The notes under the pieces: generated by a model
Seen by the model: only the letters and a program-made list of their open reading frames with translations
What the model was told of the DNA's origin: nothing
Database searches by the model: none
Assembly: GCA_016202645.1 (NCBI GenBank)
Contig: JACQOF010000117.1
Span: 1 to 24,121, forward strand
DNA length: 24,121 bases
Direction: 5' to 3'
DNA from: a bacterium
GTDB lineage: Bacteria > Lindowbacteria > 2-12-FULL-62-27
Shown: one piece after another, positions 13,556-21,247 of the stretch
Layout of the letters: every line of letters starts with the position of its first letter
Position numbering within the stretch: position 1 is the first letter of the stretch
Made by a program: the position numbers and the translations under genes

Positions 13556-15954
13556 CAAAACAGCCCCAGTTGTTCGCGCTCCACGAGGGCGTCCCGGTCG
13601 TAATCGAAATTTTCCAGGACGCGCAGGAACGCGTCGCAAAGTTTGTCGCGGTAGTAGAGGTGATCGGGCGCGTGCGAAAACGCGATGCCGTCGATGTACG
13701 GCTCGACTTGCTGGGGCGTCCGCCGGCTGTTCGTCACGATCCAGGAAACTTTCATCCCGGCCGGAATGTAGACGCCGAACTTCTGCGCCTTCTTCACCGC
13801 CTGCAGGTGCGGCAGGCGGTCCTCCGCGCGGATCACCTCGCCGGTCTTGCGGGTCATGACCTTGTAGGAACTCTCGTCCAACGCGGTCTTGGAAATGACA
13901 AGGTCCGCCAGCGGCAGGCTTCCCTCCGCAACCTGCTTGAGCACCTGCCGGGCGTAGTCCCCGGCGCCGTCGACGTCCTTGTCCATGATTTTTTCAAAGA
14001 GCGCGTCGAGAGACCTGGACAGCAGAGGAAAACTGTCGCCGCGCCGGGTCTCAAACCCGCGCACGACCACTTCACGGACCGGATGAACGACCCGGCCGAA
14101 ATAGCGCTTTTTCATTTTTCCGAGAAAAAGCGGCGACACGACCTTCTCGAACTCGAGCGTCAGCGCCCCGGAACTGAACCGCCCGGAGAGTTTTTCCGCG
14201 AAAGCCAGCGTGCCCTCCAAAGTATTTTCGGGCGAGACGACGAAGACCGAGTCGGTGTCGGAATAGATGACGTTCAGGCCCTCCTCGTCCAGTTTCCCGA
14301 TGATCCCCGTCGTGTATTTCCTCGCCAGCGCCGTGATGCTCCCGCCGATCCGGCGGTCGGTGAAGCGGTAGAAGCGCGATGCGAACACGCCGTAGTGGGC
14401 GTTCGCGAGGATTTTCTGGGCGTTCTGCAGGCTGTTGTAATAGGCCTTCTCCTCCGCGGTCTTCGCCGCCTTCATCTTTTTCTTGCTCTCCCGCCGCGCC
14501 TCCAGCAGACCCTTCATCACCCGCGGCAATATGCCCTCCTTCACCGACGGGTCGAGAAATTTGACGCCGTCGGGCGCCTCGATGGTCCCCTGGTCCGAGA
14601 TGGTCGTAAAGCAGATGTTGTTCTGGATGATGACGCTCGGGTACAGGGACGCGAAGTCAAACACGACGACGTTGTCGTAGAGGCCGGCCTTCGGCTCGTG
14701 GACGTATCCGCCCTCGATCGCCTCCGCGTCGTCGCCGTGCCGGTTGTTCGGGACCACGACTTTTTCGCGGTCCGCGGCGCGGATGAGAAGACTGTCGATG
14801 AGGATGGAGTTGCGGTCGAGGAGACAATCGAAGAGCGGCAGCTGCGCGACGTCCGCCAGGGCCTGGTATTTGTCCAGGACGTGGATGGCCTTGAGGATCT
14901 CATGCGACAGCCGCGTGTCCTGGAGGCAGTACTCCTTGACGAGGCCCGGCCGGGTCTTCCATTCCTCGTCCATCTTCGATGTGTCGACGTCCATCTTGGC
15001 CTTGCCGAGAATCATCTGCGCCATCGCCCCGAGGGTCTCGCGTTTCGGGCGCTTTTCCTTGCGCGCGAAATACCAGGAGTCGACGACGAGCCGCCCCGGA
15101 ATTTCCACGGTCGTGTTGGTGCCTTTGTCGACGAATTTTTTCACCTTCCCCGCGTCCGCGCCGCCGTTTTGCTTGTCCCGCGAATCGGCCCCGCGCCGCC
15201 GGATCAAAACGTCCCGGCCGTTCCGGGCCCATGCGGTCGACACGCCGTGGCGCTCCATCCGGCCGGCGATGACGGGAATGTCGTAGTTGCAGATGTTGTA
15301 GCCCGAGAGAACGTCGACATCCTCCTCGACGATGATTTTGCGGAATTTTTCAAGGATAGATTTCTCTGATCCCTCCAGGATCTGCTCCTCGGTCCGGCCC
15401 TCGTATTCCTTCACGACCCCGATGCAGATGATTTCTCCGGAGGTGAGATTTTCAATGTCAAAGGAGAGGATCCGCAGGGGCACCAGGAACGGATCGGCCG
15501 TGGCGACGCGCTCGGCGTCGATGACCAGGTCCGTCCGGTACGGCTGACGGGCCGCCCGCTCGCGGCCCTCGATGCGGATGTGGCTTCCCAATTGGTTGTC
15601 GTACAGAAAACGGTTCCGGAATACGATGTCGGCCGCCATCGCGCCGTACCGGTCCCGGTAGGTCGGCGTGTCCCCGGGCCGGTGAATGGTAACTTTGTAG
15701 GCGGTGACAGGCTTGCCCTCCCGAAACAGCGTCCGCGGATCAAGACTTCGAACCTCCGGGTCCTTCGCCAGCGCGTCCAGCGTCGACTGCTCCGGTTCGA
15801 TCAAAATGAAGTACGGAAAAAATCCCTTGTAGAGCGCCGTGATCGACCGCCCCTCCCGCGTCCGGCCAAACATCTCAATCAGCGGAAACCGCCCCCCGCT
15901 TTCGTCGCGGTTGGTATAGGTGGCATACAGAAGTTTAAACTCGTGCTGTTCCAT
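13555..15954 (-). CDS. Family B DNA polymerase (archaeal-type PolB)
   Basis: A 799-residue DNA polymerase with proofreading exonuclease. Exo I is SFDIEN (Asp166, Glu168), Exo II GYNICNYD (Asp225) and Exo III YCLQD (Tyr342, Asp346). Polymerase motif A is DFASLYPSVI (Asp433), motif B KILANAHYGVFAS (about 514-526), and motif C YSDTDS (Asp566, Asp568), followed by KKRY. All catalytic residues are present. The length and motif spacing are those of archaeal/viral-type B polymerases, which also occur in a scattered set of bacteria, rather than of enterobacterial Pol II as I know it, but I could not align it. A role in repair or translesion synthesis is an inference. It is first in an operon with hpnC, hpnD and hpnE. 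The ATG is preceded by TAGAGT seven bases upstream, with no ribosome binding site. Confidence 0.95.
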   Translation of the reverse strand: MEQHEFKLLYATYTNRDESGGRFPLIEMFGRTREGRSITALYKGFFPYFILIEPEQSTLDALAKDPEVRSLDPRTLFREGKPVTAYKVTIHRPGDTPTYRDRYGAMAADIVFRNRFLYDNQLGSHIRIEGRERAARQPYRTDLVIDAERVATADPFLVPLRILSFDIENLTSGEIICIGVVKEYEGRTEEQILEGSEKSILEKFRKIIVEEDVDVLSGYNICNYDIPVIAGRMERHGVSTAWARNGRDVLIRRRGADSRDKQNGGADAGKVKKFVDKGTNTTVEIPGRLVVDSWYFARKEKRPKRETLGAMAQMILGKAKMDVDTSKMDEEWKTRPGLVKEYCLQDTRLSHEILKAIHVLDKYQALADVAQLPLFDCLLDRNSILIDSLLIRAADREKVVVPNNRHGDDAEAIEGGYVHEPKAGLYDNVVVFDFASLYPSVIIQNNICFTTISDQGTIEAPDGVKFLDPSVKEGILPRVMKGLLEARRESKKKMKAAKTAEEKAYYNSLQNAQKILANAHYGVFASRFYRFTDRRIGGSITALARKYTTGIIGKLDEEGLNVIYSDTDSVFVVSPENTLEGTLAFAEKLSGRFSSGALTLEFEKVVSPLFLGKMKKRYFGRVVHPVREVVVRGFETRRGDSFPLLSRSLDALFEKIMDKDVDGAGDYARQVLKQVAEGSLPLADLVISKTALDESSYKVMTRKTGEVIRAEDRLPHLQAVKKAQKFGVYIPAGMKVSWIVTNSRRTPQQVEPYIDGIAFSHAPDHLYYRDKLCDAFLRVLENFDYDRDALVEREQLGLF

Positions 15955-15961
15955 CCGGGCT

Positions 15962-15991
15962 ACTCTAAATCACTCAGGGGGCTGCCTGCAA
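15962..15991 (-). promoter_or_regulatory. Predicted leaderless promoter of polB
   Basis: On the minus strand TTGCAG (15986-15991), an 18-base spacer and TAGAGT (15962-15967), then seven bases to the polB ATG. The -35 box is weaker than at the other sites. Confidence 0.45.
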
Positions 15992-15992
15992 T

Positions 15993-16050
15993 ACTCCTCC
16001 CCCTTTGTGCCAAACTCCTCCCCCCTTGAGGGGGAGGCTGGGAGGGGGGG
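15993..16050. repeat. Palindromic repeat, CTCCCCCTTGAGGGGGAG type
   Basis: CTCCTCCCCCCTTGAGGGGGAG (16015-16036) is a strong hairpin, preceded by a partial direct copy (ACTCCTCCCCCTTTGTG) and followed by GCTGGGAGGGGGGG. It lies between the cyclase-family gene stop and the polB promoter and may end transcription of the former. Confidence 0.75.
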
Positions 16051-16068
16051 TTTCACGTCTACTTTGAA

Positions 16069-16908
16069 CTACTTGACGGGCGCCAGCCCGATCACCCGCG
16101 CCGCCGCTTCCGGGCCGTCCACGATCTTGAGCGGGAGCGCGAGGACGACGGCGCCGGTTTCCGGGAGTGCGGCAAGGTTGGCGAGGTTTTCAATCTGGTA
16201 TTTGTCGGCTTCGAAGAGGATGCGGTGGACGTCGAATGTTTTGGAGACGCCGGGATCGAGCGAAAGCGTGTCGATCCCAATCCCGGAAATCCGGCGCTCC
16301 GTCACGAGAAACTCCGCGGCCTCCTTCGAAAATCCCGGAAAATGCATGATCCGGAACTTGTCCGCGTTCCGGTAGGCGCTTTCGCTCCCCCACCGCGCCG
16401 ACCACCCGGTGCGGGCAATGACCAGCGCCCCGGCCGGGATCGGCCCGTTGCGCTTTTCCCACGCGAGGATATCGTCGACGCTCAGGGCGTAGTCCGGGTT
16501 GGCCTCGACCGCCGCCGTCACGTCGACGACAACCGCCGGCGTCACGAGTTCCTCGAGACCCAGATCGGAAATCGACCGCGCGCCCTTCAGAAAATGCGCC
16601 GGCGCGTCAACGTGCGTCCCGAGTCCTTCGTCCATCTCGTAAGCCATCTTCGTGTAGCCCTGATCGTAGTCGATGTAGCGGGTCTTGCTGAACCGCCGCG
16701 AGCCCGGCCATGTCGGACTGTTCTCGTCCAGCGGATGCGTGAGATCCACCGCCGTCCAGGAGTCAAAAAAACCCCGGGGCGGGGTTTCGGAAGTCACCGG
16801 TTTCGGCGTCATCTGCCGCATCGTCGCATAGCACGCCAGCGCCACCATCACGGCGAGAAATCCGAACCGGATGATTTGCGGGGTCCGGCTGTGGCAGTTT
16901 TCTGTCAT
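16069..16908 (-). CDS. Membrane-anchored or exported cyclase-family (PF04199) hydrolase
   Basis: A 279-residue protein of the kynurenine formamidase/isatin hydrolase-like cyclase family: metal-dependent amide or lactone hydrolases. An N-terminal hydrophobic segment (about 14-28, FGFLAVMVALACYA) suggests a signal anchor or signal peptide. The family signature is LTHPLDENSPTWPG followed by GLGTHVDAPAHF, with later GIGIDTLSLDPG and a C-terminal LAALPETGAVVLALPLKI. In typical members the metal motif is HxGTHxD; here the first His position is Gly (GLGTH), so one ligand may be missing or replaced by the nearby Glu. The substrate is unknown. A MITE-like repeat lies just upstream, and GGGGGC precedes the ATG. 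It ends in TAG. Confidence 0.82.
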   Translation of the reverse strand: MTENCHSRTPQIIRFGFLAVMVALACYATMRQMTPKPVTSETPPRGFFDSWTAVDLTHPLDENSPTWPGSRRFSKTRYIDYDQGYTKMAYEMDEGLGTHVDAPAHFLKGARSISDLGLEELVTPAVVVDVTAAVEANPDYALSVDDILAWEKRNGPIPAGALVIARTGWSARWGSESAYRNADKFRIMHFPGFSKEAAEFLVTERRISGIGIDTLSLDPGVSKTFDVHRILFEADKYQIENLANLAALPETGAVVLALPLKIVDGPEAAARVIGLAPVK

Positions 16909-16922
16909 GGTTATGCCCCCTA

Positions 16923-16995
16923 CGTCATTCCCGCGAAAGCGGGAATCCAGTCCGCTTCGATATCAGTCTGGATTCCCGCTTTCGCGGGAATGACG
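16923..16995. repeat. Palindromic repeat, CGTCATTCCCGC family, copy 2
   Basis: Perfect 28-base terminal inverted repeats (CGTCATTCCCGCGAAAGCGG and its complement, extended through GAATCCAG) flank a short centre, CCGCTTCGATATCAG. This is the cleanest copy in the window. It lies between the cyclase-family gene and the MazG-like gene. Confidence 0.92.
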
Positions 16996-17028
16996 ACCTG
17001 AAGATTCGCCCGTCATGTATAATTCCCT

Positions 17029-17337
17029 TCAGTACTTCTTGCCGTGCTTGTACGGCCGGGCCTGGTTTTTCAACCGCTTTTTTTCGATCTCGGCCTCGAT
17101 GTCGATCTCGAACCCCCCGCACAGGTCAAAGAGCCGGATGAACGTGTCGGCAATTTCCTCCCGGAACCCGTCCGCGTCGCCCCGGCGGTCGGCCTCGAGG
17201 GCTTCGGACAATTCCGACACGACGAGCATCAACATCTCCGCCGTGTTCCGGGGACTGTCCCAGAATCCCTTGTCCCGCGCAATCTGGTGGCACAACTCCG
17301 CGTAATCCTGAAGACCTCTTTTCTTCCCGTCAGTCAT
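17029..17337 (-). CDS. MazG-like nucleotide pyrophosphohydrolase
   Basis: A 102-residue all-alpha NTP pyrophosphatase-like protein. The metal-binding pattern of the MazG/MazG-like group is visible: SELSEALEADRRG (ExxE) followed by EEIADTFIRLFDL (E..D). These enzymes hydrolyse nucleoside triphosphates or modified nucleotides; the preferred substrate is not readable here. The C-terminus is Lys/Arg-rich. The ATG at 17337 is preferred over the upstream codons at 17367, which overlap the promoter of the divergent carbamate kinase gene. A TAGAAT box lies seven bases before this ATG, but no good -35 is seen. Confidence 0.75.
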   Translation of the reverse strand: MTDGKKRGLQDYAELCHQIARDKGFWDSPRNTAEMLMLVVSELSEALEADRRGDADGFREEIADTFIRLFDLCGGFEIDIEAEIEKKRLKNQARPYKHGKKY

Positions 17338-17351
17338 AGACCCCATTCTAC

Positions 17352-17380
17352 TTGACTTTTGTCCCAAGCGCGACCAAAAT
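17352..17380 (+). promoter_or_regulatory. Predicted leaderless promoter of the carbamate kinase operon
   Basis: TTGACT (17352-17357), a 17-base spacer and CAAAAT (17375-17380), then seven bases to the ATG at 17388. It is in the short gap between the divergent MazG-like and carbamate kinase genes. Confidence 0.55.
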
Positions 17381-17387
17381 CGCCTCC

Positions 17388-18338
17388 ATGGAAGAGATCG
17401 GCCACACCCTCGTCATCGCCCTGGGCGGGAACGCCATTACGCCGCCGGGTCTTCAAGGCACCATTCCGGAACAGTTCCAGGCCACGCGGGAAACGTGCGA
17501 GCATATCGTGAACCTCATCGAGCGCGGCCACCGCGTCATCCTCACGCACGGGAACGGGCCTCAAGTCGGGAATGTTCTTCGCCGCGTCGAGCGCGCCCGG
17601 GACGAGATCTATCCTCTGCCGCTCGATATCTGCGTCGCCGATACCGAAGGCGGCATGGGATACATGATCCAGCAGTGCATGGAAAACGCCCTGCGGCGGC
17701 GCAGGATCAAAAAATCAATCATCACCGTCATCACCCAGATGATCGTCGATTCGAAAGATCCGGCCTTCCAGAAACCCACCACACCGATCGGGCCGTTTCT
17801 CGGGGTGGAGGAGGCGGAGGCGCGCCGCCGGGAAGCCGGTTGGCAGATCGTCGAGGATGCCGGCCGCGGGTACCGCCGGGTCGTGCCGTCGCCGCGGCCC
17901 CTCCGGATCGTCGAGATCCACGCGATCCGGGCGCTCGTGGAGGACGGCTGTATCGTCATCGCCTGCGGCGGCGGCGGAATTCCGGTCGTGTCGGACGAAT
18001 CCGGGGACCTTCAGGGCGTCGAGGGCGTCATCGACAAGGATTTGGCGACCGCCCTCCTCGCGACGGATCTCGGCACGAAGACCATGATCATCTCGACGGG
18101 CACGGAAAAAGTCGCTCTCAATTTCAAGAAGCCGGACCAGGTCCTCATCGACGAACTGAAAGTGGCCGACGCGCGCGACTATCTGGCCCGGGGCCATTTC
18201 CCGGCGGGGAGCATGGGCCCGAAGATCGAAGCGGCGATCCAGTTTCTGGAAAAAGGCGGTGAAGAGGTCATCATCACGACGCCGGCCAGTCTCAGCAGGG
18301 CCCTGGACGGCAAGACCGGCACCCGCATCCTGCCTTGA
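17388..18338 (+). CDS. arcC: Carbamate kinase
   Basis: Makes ATP from carbamoyl phosphate and ADP (or the reverse), the energy-yielding end of arginine, agmatine and purine/ureide fermentations. The 316-residue amino acid kinase-family protein has VIALGGNAITPPG at the N-terminus and THGNGPQVGN near residue 50. The carbamate kinase-specific GRGYRRVVPSPRP and IACGGGGIPV follow, then DKDLATALLA and a C-terminal GSMGPKIEAA. The ATG at 17388 is chosen because the glycine-rich start follows within ten residues and a promoter ends seven bases upstream. It is followed by ssnA, glyA and ygeY, so a catabolic role like that of E. coli yqeA is likely, rather than arginine deiminase. Confidence 0.95.
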   Translation: MEEIGHTLVIALGGNAITPPGLQGTIPEQFQATRETCEHIVNLIERGHRVILTHGNGPQVGNVLRRVERARDEIYPLPLDICVADTEGGMGYMIQQCMENALRRRRIKKSIITVITQMIVDSKDPAFQKPTTPIGPFLGVEEAEARRREAGWQIVEDAGRGYRRVVPSPRPLRIVEIHAIRALVEDGCIVIACGGGGIPVVSDESGDLQGVEGVIDKDLATALLATDLGTKTMIISTGTEKVALNFKKPDQVLIDELKVADARDYLARGHFPAGSMGPKIEAAIQFLEKGGEEVIITTPASLSRALDGKTGTRILP

Positions 18339-18345
18339 TGCTTGA

Positions 18346-18420
18346 GAGTATCGGAGTATCGGAGTATCGGAGTATCGGCGCCGCTTCACCGATACCCCGA
18401 TACTCCGATACCCCGATACT
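18346..18420. repeat. Tandem GTATCGGA hairpin repeat, copy 2
   Basis: Four direct 8-9-base units (AGTATCGG) at 18346-18380 face four inverted units (CCGATACT/CCGATACC) at 18389-18420 across an 8-base centre. It occupies most of the gap between carbamate kinase and ssnA and would form a long RNA hairpin within the operon. Confidence 0.92.
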
Positions 18421-18436
18421 GTCCGGACCCTAGGCC

Positions 18437-19840
18437 GTGGCGTCACTGCTGATCGGGCCGGCTACCGTCTGCACGTTCGGGGACCGGCCGCGCGTGCTGC
18501 CGGACGCGGGGGTGGCGATTGAAGACGGCGTGATCCGCGATGTGGGTCCTTACGCGAAACTCTCAAAATCATACCGATCCCACACGGCCATCCGAACGCG
18601 CAATTCCGTCATCCTCCCCGGACTCATTTGCGCCCATCACCATTTCTACAGCACTTTCGCGCGCGGCCTCGCGCCCGCGAAAACGCCGCGGAATTTTGTC
18701 GAAGTCCTCAAATACATGTGGTGGCGGCTCGACCGGAACCTCACGCTGGAGGACGTCTATTACTCCGCCCTGATCCCGCTGATCGAGTGCATCAAGTCCG
18801 GTACGACCACCGTGATCGACCACCACGCCTCCGCCCATGCCGTCCGCGGCAGTCTCGGCAAAATCGCCGACGCCGCGCGGGTTGCGGGCGTTCGCGTGAA
18901 TCTCTGCTACGAAGTCTCCGACCGCGACGGCCCGGCCATCGCCGCCGAAGGCATCGCGGAAAATTCGGAATTTCTATCTTTGGTTTCAAATCCGCAATCC
19001 GCAATCTCCGCCGGAGGCGGATCCGCCTCAGGAGGACGCAATCCGAAATTCCTGACCGCCTCTTTCGGCCTCCACGCTTCCTTCACCCTCTCGGACCGGA
19101 CGCTTCGGGAAGTTTCCCGCCGGCTGGAATCCCTTGACGCGGGCGTCCACGTCCACGTCGCGGAGGATCTGGCCGATCGGAAGGACGCCCTCAAAAAATA
19201 TCGCACCGGCGTCGTCCAGCGTCTGGCCGGGCTGGACCTGCTTCGCGACAAAACCATCCTCGCTCACTGCATTTACATCACGCCCGCCGAACGGCGGCTC
19301 ATCGCCCGGAAAAATTGCATGGTCGCGCACAATCCCACGTCCAACATGAACAACGCCGTCGGCACCGCCGACCTCCTGGGCCTTACACGCGACGGGGTCC
19401 TCGTCGGCCTCGGCACCGACGGCATGCGGTCAAGCATGCTCGACGAAGCCAAATTCGCCGCCTTCCCGCACCGGATGGCCCTCCGGGACCCGGCCGCGGC
19501 GTTTTGCGAGACGGCTGACCTGCTCGTCAAAGGCAATCCCGCGATCGCGTCGCGGCTGTTCGGGTCGCGTCTCGGCGTCATCGAAAAGGGCGCAGCCGCG
19601 GATCTCATCCGCCTGGACTATCATCCCCCGACCCCCTTCACCGACGAGACTTTCTATGGTCACCTGCTCTTCGGCCTCGCGAACGCCCGCGTCCGCGACA
19701 CGATGGTGGGCGGCCGGTTTCTGATGCGGGACGGAAAGCTTCAGATCGGCGTGAGCGAAGAAGAAGCGGCCGCGGCCGCGCGCGTGCTCGCGGCGAAGTT
19801 CCGGCGGCGATTCGCCGTGGACCGGCGACCAGGGAGATAA
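18437..19840 (+). CDS. ssnA: SsnA-like amidohydrolase
   Basis: Metal-dependent amidohydrolase of the TIM-barrel superfamily, closest in appearance to E. coli SsnA (putative aminohydrolase of the purine catabolic cluster). Of 467 residues, the metal ligands are at CAHHHFYS (His67/His69), HVHVAED (His240), LAHCIY (His277) and GLGTDGMR (Asp328). [19 protein letters not shown] and VIDHHAS are SsnA-type signatures. The GTG start at 18437 has no clear ribosome binding site. Residues about 177-205 ([18 protein letters not shown]) are encoded by a palindromic repeat not expected in the family, which explains the extra length over E. coli SsnA (about 440). The insert is in frame, just before the barrel strand GLHASF. 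glyA follows within three bases. Confidence 0.88.
   Translation: MASLLIGPATVCTFGDRPRVLPDAGVAIEDGVIRDVGPYAKLSKSYRSHTAIRTRNSVILPGLICAHHHFYSTFARGLAPAKTPRNFVEVLKYMWWRLDRNLTLEDVYYSALIPLIECIKSGTTTVIDHHASAHAVRGSLGKIADAARVAGVRVNLCYEVSDRDGPAIAAEGIAENSEFLSLVSNPQSAISAGGGSASGGRNPKFLTASFGLHASFTLSDRTLREVSRRLESLDAGVHVHVAEDLADRKDALKKYRTGVVQRLAGLDLLRDKTILAHCIYITPAERRLIARKNCMVAHNPTSNMNNAVGTADLLGLTRDGVLVGLGTDGMRSSMLDEAKFAAFPHRMALRDPAAAFCETADLLVKGNPAIASRLFGSRLGVIEKGAAADLIRLDYHPPTPFTDETFYGHLLFGLANARVRDTMVGGRFLMRDGKLQIGVSEEEAAAAARVLAAKFRRRFAVDRRPGR
18967..19052. repeat. Composite repeat inserted in frame within ssnA
   Basis: GGAATTTC (18967-18974) and GAAATTCC (19045-19052) are 8-base terminal inverted repeats. 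Inside are overlapping copies of AATCCGCAATCC (18989-19007) and the 16-base perfect palindrome GAGGCGGATCCGCCTC (19014-19029). The frame stays open throughout. Confidence 0.7.
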
Positions 19841-19842
19841 AC

Positions 19843-21162
19843 ATGCTCGACGAACTTTTCAAATCCGACCCCGAACTGGCCCGCCTCATCATGCTCGAGG
19901 CCGTCCGGCAGGACGATCATCTCGAGATGATTGCATCCGAAAATTTTGTCAGCTATCCGGTCCTCGAGGCCGCCGGGTCCGTGCTGACCAACAAATACGC
20001 TGAAGGCTATCCCGGCCGCCGCTACTACGGCGGGTGCGTCCACATCGACGAGGTCGAGCGCCTCGCGCAGGAACGCGCCAAAAAAGTTTTCGGGTGCCGA
20101 TGGGTCAACGTCCAGCCCCACTCGGGATCCCAGGCCAACATGGCGGTCTTCTTTGCGCTCCTTTCCCCCGGCGACGCGATCCTTTCCCAGAACCTCGCGC
20201 ACGGCGGGCATCTGACCCACGGATCTCCGGTGAATTTCAGCGGGAAACTTTACAAAATTTCCCATTACGGCGTCCAGGAACGGACCGGCCGGATCGACGT
20301 CGACGAGGTCCGGCAAATCGCGCGGGAGCGCAAACCCAAACTCATCCTCGCCGGCTGGAGCGCCTATCCCCGTCAGCTCGATTTCGCGGCGTTCCGCGGG
20401 ATCGCCGACGAAGTCGGCGCGATTCTCATGGTCGACATGGCCCATTTCGCCGGGCTCGTCGCGGCCAAACTTCACCCGGACCCGATCCCGCATGCCCACG
20501 TCGTCACCACCACCACCCACAAAACCCTCCGAGGCCCGCGCGCCGGGATGGTTTTGTCCAATGACGAGGAGATCGGCAAAAAAATCGACAAGGCCATTTT
20601 TCCCGGAATGCAGGGCGGGCCGCTCTGCCACATCGTGGCAGCCAAGGCCGCCGCGCTCGGCGAGGCGCTCCGGCCGGAATTCGCCGGATACCAGAAACGC
20701 GTCCTTGAAAACGCGCGCGCCCTCGCCGACGCCCTCATGGCGGCCAACGGCCGCGGACTCAAACTCGTTTCGGACGGCACCGACACCCACCTCATGCTGG
20801 TCGACCTTTCGCCCAGGAACCTCTCCGGCCAGCTCATCGAGAACGCCCTCGACGCGGCCGGCATCACCGTGAACAAAAACGCGGTTCCCTTCGATAAACG
20901 AAAACCGATGGACCCCGGCGGCGTCCGGATCGGCACCCCGGCCGTCACGACGCGGGGGATGGGGACCGGAGAAATGCGGCAGATCGCCGCCTGGATTTTG
21001 AAAGTGGTTGAAAAGCCGGAGGACGATGCTACACTCCAGGAAGTTCGCGTACAGGTGCGAAATCTTTGCAAACGATTCCCCTTGTATCCGGAGCTGATTC
21101 AGGCGTACAAGAATCGTGGCGATTCAGGTCGTCATGCCCGCGAAAGCGGGCATCCAGACTAA
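19843..21162 (+). CDS. glyA: Serine hydroxymethyltransferase
   Basis: PLP enzyme interconverting serine and glycine with tetrahydrofolate/5,10-methylene-tetrahydrofolate. Key motifs: IASENFVS (31-38), [15 protein letters not shown] (50-64), [11 protein letters not shown] (about 197-207) and the PLP-lysine motif [12 protein letters not shown] (Lys227). The 439-residue frame is longer than the usual 410-420. The native protein seems to end near YPELIQAYK, and the final dozen residues ([13 protein letters not shown]) are translated from the MITE-like repeat at 21130. GGGAGA lies six bases before the ATG. Its place between ssnA and ygeY suggests that it processes one-carbon units or glycine from the same pathway, besides any housekeeping role. 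Confidence 0.97.
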   Translation: MLDELFKSDPELARLIMLEAVRQDDHLEMIASENFVSYPVLEAAGSVLTNKYAEGYPGRRYYGGCVHIDEVERLAQERAKKVFGCRWVNVQPHSGSQANMAVFFALLSPGDAILSQNLAHGGHLTHGSPVNFSGKLYKISHYGVQERTGRIDVDEVRQIARERKPKLILAGWSAYPRQLDFAAFRGIADEVGAILMVDMAHFAGLVAAKLHPDPIPHAHVVTTTTHKTLRGPRAGMVLSNDEEIGKKIDKAIFPGMQGGPLCHIVAAKAAALGEALRPEFAGYQKRVLENARALADALMAANGRGLKLVSDGTDTHLMLVDLSPRNLSGQLIENALDAAGITVNKNAVPFDKRKPMDPGGVRIGTPAVTTRGMGTGEMRQIAAWILKVVEKPEDDATLQEVRVQVRNLCKRFPLYPELIQAYKNRGDSGRHARESGHPD

Positions 21163-21202
21163 TCGCAAAGCGGACTGGATTCCCGCTTTCGCGGGAATGA
21201 CG
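21130..21202. repeat. Palindromic repeat, CGTCATTCCCGC family, copy 3
   Basis: Left arm CGTCATGCCCGCGAAAGCGG and right arm ending CGCTTTCGCGGGAATGACG, with centre ACTAATCGCAAAGCGGA. That centre is the reverse complement of the one in copy 4, so the two copies are inverted relative to each other. The left arm supplies the last codons and stop of glyA. Confidence 0.92.
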
Positions 21203-21247
21203 GCGAGGGCCGAATTACGAAACAGAATATCCAGGGAGGATAACCAC

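Noticed and set aside
13330-15369. A 679-codon open frame on the plus strand
   Set aside because: It lies antisense to the family B polymerase and hpnC, its product is Arg/Val/Asp-rich without motifs, and long antisense frames are expected in GC-rich coding DNA.
18346-18420. A CRISPR array
   Set aside because: Units are 8-9 bases with no unique spacers, and half are inverted; no cas genes are near.
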